Assembly: GCA_040882505.1 (NCBI GenBank)
Contig: JBBEBE010000001.1
Location: forward strand, 1-64,000
Length of the DNA: 64,000 nt
Source of the DNA: JBBEBE01 sp040882505
GTDB lineage: Bacteria > Bacteroidota > Rhodothermia > Balneolales > Balneolaceae
Direction of reading: 5' to 3'
The translations under genes and the position numbers were made by a program. Positions 8,737 to 17,671 of the stretch are shown here, piece after piece. The notes below the pieces were generated by a model, which ran no database searches, was not told where the DNA came from, and was given only the letters and a program-made list of their open reading frames with translations. Positions within the stretch are counted from its first letter, which is position 1. The number at the start of each line of letters is the position of its first letter.

Positions 8737-10128
8737 TTACTCCATAAACCCGCCCCGTGTCATATGGATCGGATCGAGTGCACGTTCCAGCTCTTCACGC
8801 GACAAATCGGTCATTTCATCCGCAACATCGAGGACTGCACGATTCTCTGCATAGGCTTTCTTTGCAATTTTTGCAGCCAGATCATATCCAATCAGAGGGT
8901 TCAACGCCGTAACCAGAATGGGATTCTTGCCAGCCATCTCCTTCAACCGTTCCTCGCGAACGGTGAACGTTGCAACCGATCGATCGGCCTGGTTCTTGGC
9001 AGCATTGGCCAATATCCTGATCGACTCGAGCAAATTATGGGCAACAACCGGAAGCATGACATTCAACTCAAAGTTACCGGATTGACCAGCAACAGTGATG
9101 GTCGCATCATTTCCGATCACTTGAGCACAGACCATGGTCAACGACTCCTCAATCACCGGATTCACTTTCCCAGGCATGATGGACGAACCGGGTTGAAGTG
9201 CTTGTAGTTCCACCTCGCCCAATCCGGAATTGGGCCCGGAGTTCATCCATCGCATGTCGTTTCCAAGTTTCATCAGACTGACCGCCAACGTTTTCAACTG
9301 TCCACTGAGTTCTACCGGAGCATCGACGGTTGATTGTGCCTCAAAGTGGTTCACAGCCTCTACAAAAGGTGCAGACGTCTGTCTGGAAAGCTCTTCGGCT
9401 ACCCGCTTTCCAAACTCCGGATGGGTATTGATTCCTGTGCCAACGGCCGTTCCACCTTGTGGAAGCTCCCGAACTCGCTCGAGGGCCGACTCCAATCTCG
9501 AGATCCCCAACTCAATTTGCCGTGCATATCCACCGAGTACCTGCCCCAGAGTCACGGGCATCGCATCCATCAAGTGTGTACGCCCCGTTTTGACCACCTG
9601 ACTCAATTCTTTTGCCCGTACGTTCAGAGTCTTCTCCAGATGGAGCAGCGATGGAAGAAGCGACTCCCGAACAGAGAGAACGGCTGCCACCCGGATCGCT
9701 GTCGGAATCACATCATTGGAACTCTGACCAAAGTTGACATGATCATTCGGATGAACCGTGATCCCCTTCTCCATCAATAACGCTGAAGCCCGGGTCGAAA
9801 GTACCTCGTTGGCATTCATATTGGTCGAGGTTCCCGAACCGGTCTGAAAAATATCCACCACAAAATGACTATCCAATTTACCGGCGACAAGCTCGTCAGC
9901 AGCTTGTGAAATGGCCTCTACCCGGTCTTCATCCAGCAGACCCAACTCTCCATTCACCCGTGCAGCCGCCTGCTTTACATACCCGAGAGCTCGCAGAAAG
10001 TCGCGGTGAAATCCGATTCCACTAATGGGAAAGTTGTCGTATGCACGCTGTGTTTGAGCACGATACAGCGCTTTTTCCGGAACCTTGACCTCACCCATCG
10101 AATCCTTCTCAATACGGTATTTACTCAT
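8737..10128 (-). CDS. fumC: Fumarate hydratase, class II
   Basis: 463 residues, the usual length. It interconverts fumarate and malate without an iron-sulphur cluster. Seen: GSGTSTNMNANEV, the catalytic-loop signature GSSIMPGKVNPVIEE, KTGRTHLMDAMPVTLGQ and an intact C-terminal domain. It lies 135 bases downstream of the GNAT-type gene and upstream of the E1 gene on the same strand, separated from the latter by a hairpin. Confidence 0.96.
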   Translation of the reverse strand: MSKYRIEKDSMGEVKVPEKALYRAQTQRAYDNFPISGIGFHRDFLRALGYVKQAAARVNGELGLLDEDRVEAISQAADELVAGKLDSHFVVDIFQTGSGTSTNMNANEVLSTRASALLMEKGITVHPNDHVNFGQSSNDVIPTAIRVAAVLSVRESLLPSLLHLEKTLNVRAKELSQVVKTGRTHLMDAMPVTLGQVLGGYARQIELGISRLESALERVRELPQGGTAVGTGINTHPEFGKRVAEELSRQTSAPFVEAVNHFEAQSTVDAPVELSGQLKTLAVSLMKLGNDMRWMNSGPNSGLGEVELQALQPGSSIMPGKVNPVIEESLTMVCAQVIGNDATITVAGQSGNFELNVMLPVVAHNLLESIRILANAAKNQADRSVATFTVREERLKEMAGKNPILVTALNPLIGYDLAAKIAKKAYAENRAVLDVADEMTDLSREELERALDPIHMTRGGFME

Positions 10129-10263
10129 GGAAAACGTCTCTTCAGTTGAAATTTTTTTCGTATAAAACCAGCCTCTGCAATGTACAGAAAATTGGCAAAA
10201 ATCGGAGGTTCATACGTACGGACAACCTGAAAAGAGAGAGGGATCTGACCGACAAGAGGTGAA

Positions 10264-11382
10264 TCATCTAAGGGACTTGGAGTAGATCCGATAGGTCTTG
10301 TTCTGGATGGCACCAATTCTTTCGGCCACTCGAACCATCTCGGTATTGCTCTCCAATACCCAACTCAATTCGGATGAGTAAAAATCACGCTTGAGCCCAT
10401 TCTCGATCGATTGATGGTGGAGGACGGCATCAATCCCTTTGCCCCGGTATTCCGGCAGTACACCCATAAGTGCCGTTCGGATGCGCCGGATCGATTTTCT
10501 TCTCGTCAGCAGCTTGAAAAGTCCGGTCGGGAAGAGAGTCCCGTTCATATCCGAAAGAATCTGGTTGTAATCGGGAAGTGCAATAGAGAAGGCAACTGGC
10601 TCACCTTCCACGTCAACAATATGGGCAAAATCGGGATCCAGAATCATTTTCAGATCACGGGCCAACTGCTCCAGTTCCGCTTTTGACAATGGAATAAACC
10701 CCCAATTCCGGCTCCACGCCTTGTTGAAGATTTGCCGGATGATCTCCACCTCTTGTTGCATCTTTTTTAGTCGAATCGGACGAACATTCATACCCGGAAT
10801 TCTTCTCTTGACAAGTCCGACAGCTCGTGCCATTCGTTCCCGATCGACTGTTGATTGATCAACGTCGAATGCAAAAAGATCCATCTCCTTGGAGAGACCT
10901 GCGTTTTCGAGAAGGGTACCGTACCAAGGTTTGTTATAGGGCATCATGATCGCCGGAGGTTTCTCAAATCCGTCCACCAATATGCCTACCTCATCCATCA
11001 TGGAGGGACTGGCCGGACCCATCATGGTTTCCATACCTCGCGCTTCCAGCCATCCACTCGCCGACCGAAACAGCAAGTCCGTGACGGTATCCGAATCAAT
11101 CGACTCGAAAAACCCAAAAAAACCGGTTTGGGTGTTGTGATAGGAGTTGTATCGGTGATCAATGATCGCTGCAATCCGCCCGGCAACTTCACCATCTTTT
11201 TCGGCAAGGAACAGAGCCATTTCGGCCTGCTGAAAAAAAGGATTCTTCTGCGTATCGAGTCTTTTCCGGACTTCGAATTTCAATGGAGGGACCCAGTTTG
11301 CATCTTTTTTGTAATGCCTGTAGGGAAACTCCAAAAACGCCTTTTTCTCCTTTGACGTCGTTATGTAGGTAACACCCGTCAT
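10264..11382 (-). CDS. GNAT-fold acyltransferase, candidate bacterial ceramide synthase-type N-acyltransferase
   Basis: 372 residues from ATG 11382, which sits 25 bases after the serine palmitoyltransferase stop; upstream codons are not protein-like. The second half is GNAT-like: RRIRTALMGVLPEYRGKGID is the acyl-CoA-binding turn, followed by SELSWVLESNTEMVRVAER. The first half contains FFGFFESIDS and MMGPASPSMMDEVGILVDGF. Known: bacterial ceramide synthase of Caulobacter is a GNAT-type protein encoded near spt. Inference: placement directly behind an spt homologue makes this the likely enzyme that N-acylates the long-chain base. The family could also be a general uncharacterised N-acyltransferase. 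Confidence 0.6.
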   Translation of the reverse strand: MTGVTYITTSKEKKAFLEFPYRHYKKDANWVPPLKFEVRKRLDTQKNPFFQQAEMALFLAEKDGEVAGRIAAIIDHRYNSYHNTQTGFFGFFESIDSDTVTDLLFRSASGWLEARGMETMMGPASPSMMDEVGILVDGFEKPPAIMMPYNKPWYGTLLENAGLSKEMDLFAFDVDQSTVDRERMARAVGLVKRRIPGMNVRPIRLKKMQQEVEIIRQIFNKAWSRNWGFIPLSKAELEQLARDLKMILDPDFAHIVDVEGEPVAFSIALPDYNQILSDMNGTLFPTGLFKLLTRRKSIRRIRTALMGVLPEYRGKGIDAVLHHQSIENGLKRDFYSSELSWVLESNTEMVRVAERIGAIQNKTYRIYSKSLR

Positions 11383-11407
11383 GAATGTCTGGTTCGGTCC
11401 GTAACTG

Positions 11408-12649
11408 TCACGAGTCTCGAAGGGACTGCCCGTTGCTGTCAATGATGCCGTGTCGGATACCCACTTTCCGGAATGCACTGAGCACCTTGTCCAGCTGCTC
11501 GTCTGTATGAGTCGCCATATAACTGGTTCGGACCAGTGCCTGGTTCTGCGGAACCGCCGGTGGAACCACTGCATTCACATAGATCCCCTCTTCGAAGAGA
11601 TCTTTCCAGAATTTGAAACAGTCCATCATGTCACCAATCACCACTGGAATAATGGGTGTCTGACTGTTCCAGACATTGAATCCAAGAGTACTGAGCTCTT
11701 TTCGCATGAAATTCGAGATCCCCTCCAGCCGTTCCAGTCGCCATGGCTCGCTCTGAAGAATCTCCAGGGCTTTCAGTACCGTTGCAACATTGGCAGGAGG
11801 CATGCTTGCACTAAAGATATGTGCGGGAGAATGGTGCCGGATAAAATCAATGACCGGTTGTTCACCAACTATGAATCCTCCCAGGGATGCAAACGATTTG
11901 GAAAACGTTCCACTGACCAGATCAACCTTGTCAAGCAACCCGAATACGGAAGCGGATCCACGACCCCCATCTCCGATTACACCAATCGCGTGAGCATCAT
12001 CCAGATAGAGACGGGCATTGAACTCTTCTGCCAGTTCAACCAAACCGGGAATGTCGGCCAAAATACCGGACATGGAGAACACTCCGTCACTGATGATGAT
12101 CTTGCCTGCGTCCGGATCTGCCTTCTCCAGCAACTTCCGAAGATGTCCCAAATCATTGTGTCGAAAACGAACCGTATTTGCATTGGAAATCTGGGTTCCC
12201 ACAACGATGCAAGCGTGGTTGTCTTTGTCAGAGAAGATCATGTCGTTCCGCCCGGCAATCGTCTGTATCGACCCTTCATTGGTCTGATACCCTGTGCTGA
12301 ACAGGACACACGCCTCTTTGTTCATGAAAGCAGTCAGCTTCTCCTCAAGCTCCAAATGAAGATCGAGGGTGCCATTCAAATACCTTGATCCAGTACAACC
12401 GGTTCCATAGGTAGAAATCACATTTTGAGCGGCTTCAATGGTGCGGGGGTCATTCGTCAACCCGAGATAGTTGTTTGAACCGGCCATGATGACATCCCGG
12501 CCTTCTATCTTGACGACCGACCCATCCGTTGCCTGCAGAGGCTTGAAGTACGGGTAAAGTCCCAACTCCTTTACCTCATCCGCTTTGGTAAAATCGTACG
12601 CTTTTTTGAATATGTCAGAGCTGTTCAACTCGGGTCTGGACTCACCCAT
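11408..12649 (-). CDS. spt: Serine palmitoyltransferase-type PLP enzyme (alpha-oxoamine synthase)
   Basis: 413 residues. It is expected to condense an acyl thioester with L-serine (or a related amino acid) to 3-oxo long-chain base, the first step of sphingolipid synthesis. Seen: LYPYFKPLQATDG, AGSNNYLGLTNDPR, YGTGCTGSRYLNGTLDLH, LYLDDAHAIGVIG and the PLP lysine in GTFSKSFASLGGF. The YPYF and GTGCTGSR/LNGT blocks are closer to Bacteroides-type SPT than to BioF or Kbl. A homologue using cysteate, giving sulfonolipid, cannot be excluded. It precedes the GNAT-type gene and has its own promoter candidate at 12684-12714. Confidence 0.82.
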   Translation of the reverse strand: MGESRPELNSSDIFKKAYDFTKADEVKELGLYPYFKPLQATDGSVVKIEGRDVIMAGSNNYLGLTNDPRTIEAAQNVISTYGTGCTGSRYLNGTLDLHLELEEKLTAFMNKEACVLFSTGYQTNEGSIQTIAGRNDMIFSDKDNHACIVVGTQISNANTVRFRHNDLGHLRKLLEKADPDAGKIIISDGVFSMSGILADIPGLVELAEEFNARLYLDDAHAIGVIGDGGRGSASVFGLLDKVDLVSGTFSKSFASLGGFIVGEQPVIDFIRHHSPAHIFSASMPPANVATVLKALEILQSEPWRLERLEGISNFMRKELSTLGFNVWNSQTPIIPVVIGDMMDCFKFWKDLFEEGIYVNAVVPPAVPQNQALVRTSYMATHTDEQLDKVLSAFRKVGIRHGIIDSNGQSLRDS

Positions 12650-12683
12650 TCTCTATGCGGCTTGATCATTAATATTTAGCCTG

Positions 12684-12714
12684 TAAATATAGCTACAAAT
12701 AAAGTCGCTTCAAA
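12684..12714 (-). promoter_or_regulatory. Candidate Bacteroidota-type promoter of spt
   Basis: On the minus strand TTTG (12714-12711) is followed after exactly 19 bases by TATATTTA (12691-12684), one mismatch from the Bacteroidota -7 box TAnnTTTG at the spacing described for that group. A start site some 6-10 bases further on would leave a leader of about 30 bases before ATG 12649. Confidence 0.5.
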
Positions 12715-12727
12715 CAATAGAGACCCT

Positions 12728-13876
12728 TCATGCATCAACGGATGGCGATATTTCCCTGCTGGCCACCTGTTTGAGATAAGACACATACCGTTCGGCCACT
12801 CGTTCCCACCCAAACTCGTCATGAACAAACGGCCCACACTTCTTCTTCAATTCCTGGAGCTCCTCCCGGAGTACCCGATCCACTTCCCGGGCAAAGAGGA
12901 TCGGCTCTCCGTGTGGAACTCTGTATCCATTGATACCGGGGCGAATAACATCACGAATGCCTTCCAAGTCGGATGCCACAGCCGGAACTCCGGCCTGATT
13001 TGCCTCCAGTAGAACAATTCCGAACCCCTCCATATCTCCCGGTACCGGAATATTGGGCATGATGAACAGATCTGCCAGGGAGTAGGCCATCTGCAACTCT
13101 TCTTCCGGGATTCTGCCACTCAAAATCACTTGCTCCTCCATCCCCATCCGACGTATTGCGTCCCGAATTGTCGGTGTCTCCGGTCCATCACCGACAATCA
13201 AATAAACAACGTTCGACTCTACGTTTGGTAACACCTCCTCGACAAACCAACGGTGACCTTTACGGAGAACATGGCGACCAACCGTCAACAAAAGATGCTG
13301 TCCCTGCTGTACGTCCAGTCCGAATCTGGATTTCAGTCGTTCCTGTGATACGCTACGATCGGGCAGATCTGTTCGCCGTGTGACATCCAGACCATTCGGA
13401 AGTGCCACTCCCAACGCAGGATCCATTCCCCGCTCGATACAGGCCTCTCGTGTTGCAGCCGACACCGATATCACTCCACTCATCGACCGAAAGATGCGGG
13501 GTACATACCACTGATACACCCAAAAAGGCAACGTTACATCCTGACCATGATTGATCACCACAGATGGCCAGGGAAACCGCCCTTTGAGAAATGGGACAAC
13601 ACCCGCCGTTACCATCGAAGAGAACAGAACGACATCCGGGCGAAATGCGCGTGCTTTACCTGGAAGTGTCGCAGCCAGAGAGAAGAGAAAACGGGTTGTG
13701 GCAGATCCAATACCGGACCAGGGTGTGCGCTGAACGACCGACAACAGCTCCACATCCTCACGGTGTTCAAGCTCTTCCATCAACTGGAGACTTACATTCT
13801 GCATGCCCCCAATGTTCTGAAGAGGTTGATCGACCGGCGGAATCGAGTGACTTACATAGAGAATTCGAAATGACAT
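12728..13876 (-). CDS. GT4 family glycosyltransferase
   Basis: 382 residues from ATG 13876. It has the two-domain GT-B layout: an N-terminal RILYVSHSIPPVDQPLQNIG with the sugar-acceptor domain, then LLTVGRHVLRKGHRWFVEE, YLIVGDGPETP and the donor-binding EGFGIVLLEANQAGVPAVAS with the E-x7-E pattern. It starts 4 bases after the neighbouring glycosyltransferase ends, so the two form one transcript. Inference from position: one or both may add sugars to the lipid made by the spt locus, but polysaccharide synthesis is equally possible. Confidence 0.85.
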   Translation of the reverse strand: MSFRILYVSHSIPPVDQPLQNIGGMQNVSLQLMEELEHREDVELLSVVQRTPWSGIGSATTRFLFSLAATLPGKARAFRPDVVLFSSMVTAGVVPFLKGRFPWPSVVINHGQDVTLPFWVYQWYVPRIFRSMSGVISVSAATREACIERGMDPALGVALPNGLDVTRRTDLPDRSVSQERLKSRFGLDVQQGQHLLLTVGRHVLRKGHRWFVEEVLPNVESNVVYLIVGDGPETPTIRDAIRRMGMEEQVILSGRIPEEELQMAYSLADLFIMPNIPVPGDMEGFGIVLLEANQAGVPAVASDLEGIRDVIRPGINGYRVPHGEPILFAREVDRVLREELQELKKKCGPFVHDEFGWERVAERYVSYLKQVASREISPSVDA

Positions 13877-13880
13877 GAAG

Positions 13881-15020
13881 TTACAATTCGGTTGAGAGTA
13901 GCTCCCGATACGACTGCAATAATTGCCCGTTGATCTGCTCCCATGAATATTCCAATGAACGTGATCGGGAGGCCTTTCCCATTCTCTCTCCAAGCTCTGC
14001 ATCTCCGATCAACTCTGCCAACCGTTCCGCAAACGGCTCTGCCGAACCGGGTGCAACATGATATCCATTCACTCCGTGCCGGACCAGAGAGCGACTCCCG
14101 ACGGCATCGGCAACAATGCAGGGAAGACCGGAGGCCATCGCTTCAAGCGTCACATTCCCGAACGACTCCGTCACGGAAGGAAAGAGAAATATATCCCCGC
14201 TGGCGTAGGCACGGCTGAGCTCTTTACCCTCCAGATACCCTGTAAAAATCCCGTCCGGAAGAAGCTTCTCAAGCCCTTCCCGCGCTGGACCTTCACCCAC
14301 GATCACGGGTTTTACCCCCTCCATCAAGGCCGAGACTGACTGCACCGCCTCTGCATAAATGTCCAGATTCTTCTCCCAAACCAACCGGGAGACAAAGAGT
14401 ACCACCCGATCATTCGAACGAATACCCAATGAACTTCTCCACTCAGTAGATCGGTGAACGGGTGAAAACCGCTCAGTATCAATTCCCCTTGCCCATACCC
14501 GAAGGTCCCTCCCGACTCCTTTCTCACGAAGATCGTCAATCATGGACGGAGTGGGCGCATGAACTTGGTCTACCTTTCCGTAGAACCAACGAAAATAACT
14601 CAACATCAGAGGCTCCATCCATCCCAACCGGTAATAGGGTAGATAACTGGAAAAGTGTGTATGGTAGGAGCTGACGATCGGGAGCCCCTGTTTTGTTGCC
14701 CACCGAAGCGCAGAAAACCCAAGAAGATCCGGCGTGGCAATATGGATCAAATCGGGTTTGAATTCTTCCAACCGCCGCCTTCCCTCGCCATGCATTGGAC
14801 GGGACATTCGATACTCGGGCCGGCCGGGAAGGGCAAATGACGGAATCGGTACCAACTCTCCGGCATGATTCATTGGCGGTTCGTCAACCGTAGGAGCAAA
14901 CACCAACACCTCGACCCCCTCTCCTTCCAAAAACCGAACCAATCGATTCAATGTCAGAGAGACTCCATCCGGGATGTGGTTGTAGTTTCCGGTAAAGAGA
15001 GCCAGCCGAAAGCGTCTCAT
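13881..15020 (-). CDS. GT4 family glycosyltransferase, MgtA/SqdX-like
   Basis: 379 residues from ATG 15020. The opening LALFTGNYNHIPDGVSLTLN, then SYHTHFSSYLPYYRLGW, ARGIDTERFSP, LFVSRLVWEKNLD and FPSVTESFGNVTLEAMASGL match the branch containing GDP-mannose-dependent alpha-mannosyltransferases and sulfolipid synthase SqdX, enzymes that glycosylate membrane lipids. That branch preference agrees with a lipid acceptor here but does not prove it. It is the first gene of the pair and is divergent from the epimerase at 15135; the 114-base gap probably holds both promoters. Confidence 0.85.
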   Translation of the reverse strand: MRRFRLALFTGNYNHIPDGVSLTLNRLVRFLEGEGVEVLVFAPTVDEPPMNHAGELVPIPSFALPGRPEYRMSRPMHGEGRRRLEEFKPDLIHIATPDLLGFSALRWATKQGLPIVSSYHTHFSSYLPYYRLGWMEPLMLSYFRWFYGKVDQVHAPTPSMIDDLREKGVGRDLRVWARGIDTERFSPVHRSTEWRSSLGIRSNDRVVLFVSRLVWEKNLDIYAEAVQSVSALMEGVKPVIVGEGPAREGLEKLLPDGIFTGYLEGKELSRAYASGDIFLFPSVTESFGNVTLEAMASGLPCIVADAVGSRSLVRHGVNGYHVAPGSAEPFAERLAELIGDAELGERMGKASRSRSLEYSWEQINGQLLQSYRELLSTEL

Positions 15021-15134
15021 ACTTTTTCCAATGCTACATTCAACTTTGTATCTTCGAACGGGGAACCGGAAACGGTTCGACCCGTTCCAATCGTGGCCTC
15101 CCTGAACCGCAAGACACTCGAATATAAAGATTTT

Positions 15135-16109
15135 ATGAAGGCATTTGTTACCGGCGGAACAGGATTTATTGGAAGTCACCTCGTCGACGCGCTTCTGGAG
15201 CAGTACCCGGACTCACCACCACGCTGCTTGATCCGGTCCGATATGCGGTGGCTCAAGGGTAAACCGATCGAACCGGTTCACGGAGATCTGTTCGATGAAA
15301 ATGCCATCCTTGAAGGCCTGAAAGGGTGCGACACTCTGTTCCATCTGGCAGCCATTCTGAAAGCGCCCACACAGGAAGCACTCGATCGAGTCAATGTCGA
15401 GGCGACCGAACGCCTTTTCCAACTTGCTCTGAAAGCCGGCGTCCAGAGAGTACTCATTCTCTCATCCCTGGCTGCTTCAGGACCCAGCAAGGGACGACCG
15501 CGAATTGAAACAGACACTCCGGTGCCCACCAGTATGTACGGCATCTCCAAGTGGGCCATGGAGAAGCGAATTCATGAGTGTGCGCCCACAGGATTGCCGG
15601 TTACCTTGATCCGTCCACCCGTTGTATACGGTCCGAGAGAGGATCAGGTCTACACCTGGTTCCAGATGGTCAATCGAGGTATTTGTCCCATCGTTGGGCG
15701 GGGCGAATCCCCCAAACTCTCCATGGTCCATGTCTCCGATCTGGTAGAAGGCACGTTGACTGCTGCCAAGACCGATCGCGATGGCGTCTCAACCTACTTT
15801 CTGACCGGGCCGGAAATTGCCAATTGGAACCGATTACGCGATTTGACGTTGACTCTACTGGACAAGAAGGCTGTGACTCTGTACGTACCCCCCTCATGGG
15901 TCCGTCGTCTGGCTGCCGTCACCGAAACAACAGCCGGTTGGTTTGGTCACTACCCGGTTTTCAACCGTGAAAAAGCGGACGAAATGATCCTCGAATGGAC
16001 CTGTTCGTCCGATCTGGCAACGCAAGAGCTTGGGTACTCCCCACGCTACACACTCGATAACGGGTTCAAGGAGACACTGCAATGGTATCAAGAGAAGGAA
16101 TGGTTGTAG
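15135..16109 (+). CDS. NAD(P)-dependent epimerase/dehydratase family protein, possible ceramide reductase
   Basis: 324 residues from ATG 15135. Extended SDR: FVTGGTGFIGSHLVDALLEQ is the nucleotide-binding motif, ILSSLAASGPSKGRPR, and the catalytic Tyr-Lys in MYGISKWAME, then RPPVVYGPRED. The substrate-binding part ends in YTLDNGFKETLQWY. Known: CerR, the ceramide reductase of bacterial sphingolipid synthesis, is an SDR of this type and is linked to spt. Inference: the position beside spt and two lipid-type glycosyltransferases makes that role plausible. A nucleotide-sugar epimerase is the alternative. Confidence 0.75.
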   Translation: MKAFVTGGTGFIGSHLVDALLEQYPDSPPRCLIRSDMRWLKGKPIEPVHGDLFDENAILEGLKGCDTLFHLAAILKAPTQEALDRVNVEATERLFQLALKAGVQRVLILSSLAASGPSKGRPRIETDTPVPTSMYGISKWAMEKRIHECAPTGLPVTLIRPPVVYGPREDQVYTWFQMVNRGICPIVGRGESPKLSMVHVSDLVEGTLTAAKTDRDGVSTYFLTGPEIANWNRLRDLTLTLLDKKAVTLYVPPSWVRRLAAVTETTAGWFGHYPVFNREKADEMILEWTCSSDLATQELGYSPRYTLDNGFKETLQWYQEKEWL

Positions 16110-16111
16110 AG

Positions 16112-17671
16112 ATGATGTCGATCAACCGATTATGGACCCTGCTGATCCTGTTGGTTGCACTCATGTTTCCAGCCATGGAACCCTTACATGCCCAATCATT
16201 GATTCGGGACACCTCGCAACGCATGACGATGCCAGGGATTCAGGCAATCAGTAGCTCCGAAACGCACCTTTATCTGCTATCCGAACAGGAAGGGTTGGCC
16301 GTATTCCGTTCTCATGCAGATTCCCTCCAGTGGCTCTACACATCGGAAGGAATGGAGAGACGCGGAAGCCATCTGACCTCCGACTCCCGGTTCTCCTATC
16401 TGCATGGCGACGGCACCAGCCTGACCATCATCGAGCCAACTTCCCTGCTGGGTGTTTACTCCTCGACCACACTGCCCCATCCTCTTTCAGCCGTTCAACG
16501 TCTTCACGACCGACTCTACCTGATCCTGAATGGCAGGCTCTTTACTTTGTCACTCGAATCACCGAATTCGGTTGATCAACCACCTGTAGCGGTACTTGAC
16601 GACGATCTCTCGGGTCGAACCCTGATCGACCTGATATCGGATCAACGCGGCACACTCTATCTGCTGGACGAAGAAGGGGACGTCCATATTGTCCGTCAAC
16701 CGGATGCAGCATCTCCTGTAAATCTGGACCGAACTGTCGAAACGGGTCGAACAATCGAACGACTTTTTCTGGTGCAGTCCGACCTGTTGGGCACCACTCG
16801 CGACGGAACCGTCTATCGGATTGGATCCGAAGGAGGCACCGAACGCCGGTTCCAGGCAGAATCTTCCATCTTCCGACTTCAAGAGTGGGGACCCCTCTGG
16901 GTTCTCTCCGGTCAGGACGGAACCATCGACGTCGTACATCCAGAACGCGGGGAAACGACTCGACTTCGAGACAGTCGAATCGAGCCGGCTCTCTTTACGG
17001 TTGCAGACGACCGACTCTGGATTGTCGAACAGAACCGGGTCACTCCTATTCTGAGAGGGGAATCCGATGATCCGGTCACAAACGACCAGCCCGTCCGATT
17101 GAACCCGATCGAAAACTTCGCCACGCCCACTTCCCAGCCTGTTTTGATTCCGCTCGAACGAAGCCCCCGAACCGATACGGTTGTCGATTTCGCCTACGAA
17201 TCCGAAACCATCGACAATGCCCGAATTCGAGGATCCTCATTTTATTGGACGCCCGGCCCTTCCGACACCGGCCGGCACACGATTAAAATCACAGCCATTC
17301 CTGCGACCGGGGAGCGCACAACGACCCAATTCGATATCGATGTTCGCCCCTTCAACACCCCCCCAAGATTCACACCCATCCCGCGTCAACGAATTCCGGC
17401 AGGCGAGGAGTGGGAACTGGAACTTCGTGCATTTGATCCGGACGGACAGGATTCGGAATTGATCCGCTACATCGGGGTAGATCTCCCAGAGGGACTCTCA
17501 CTCGATGAACGCCGTGGGCATCTACTCTGGACTCCAGAGAGAACACAGGTCGGGGATCACCGGTTTCAAATCATTGCAACCGACCAATTCGGCGCAGCCA
17601 ACAATGTCCGAATTCAGATCAGTGTAACCGAGGCCTCACGCGAGAGCGAACAAGAGTTTCCCTTCGAATGA
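16112..17671 (+). CDS. Secreted protein with repeat-rich N-terminal region and C-terminal Ig-like (He_PIG/cadherin-like) domains
   Basis: 519 residues from ATG 16112; ATG 16115 is equally possible. A signal peptide (LWTLLILLVALMFPAMEPLHAQ) is clear. Residues about 30-320 are a series of short beta-rich units resembling a propeller (recurrent GTLYLLDEEGDV, LGTTRDGTVYRI, LWVLSGQDGTIDVV). The C-terminal third has two Ig-like modules; the last contains GVDLPEGLSLDERRGHLLWT and GDHRFQIIATDQFGA, typical of putative-Ig (He_PIG) domains. Exported structural or binding role, ligand unknown. Its stop overlaps the mutY start by 4 bases, so translation is coupled to a DNA-repair gene of unrelated function. 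Confidence 0.75.
   Translation: MMSINRLWTLLILLVALMFPAMEPLHAQSLIRDTSQRMTMPGIQAISSSETHLYLLSEQEGLAVFRSHADSLQWLYTSEGMERRGSHLTSDSRFSYLHGDGTSLTIIEPTSLLGVYSSTTLPHPLSAVQRLHDRLYLILNGRLFTLSLESPNSVDQPPVAVLDDDLSGRTLIDLISDQRGTLYLLDEEGDVHIVRQPDAASPVNLDRTVETGRTIERLFLVQSDLLGTTRDGTVYRIGSEGGTERRFQAESSIFRLQEWGPLWVLSGQDGTIDVVHPERGETTRLRDSRIEPALFTVADDRLWIVEQNRVTPILRGESDDPVTNDQPVRLNPIENFATPTSQPVLIPLERSPRTDTVVDFAYESETIDNARIRGSSFYWTPGPSDTGRHTIKITAIPATGERTTTQFDIDVRPFNTPPRFTPIPRQRIPAGEEWELELRAFDPDGQDSELIRYIGVDLPEGLSLDERRGHLLWTPERTQVGDHRFQIIATDQFGAANNVRIQISVTEASRESEQEFPFE

Noticed and set aside
11450..12388. 312-codon plus-strand frame opposite spt
   Set aside because: Shadow of spt: the PLP enzyme motifs are continuous on the minus strand and the plus frame shows no protein-like pattern.
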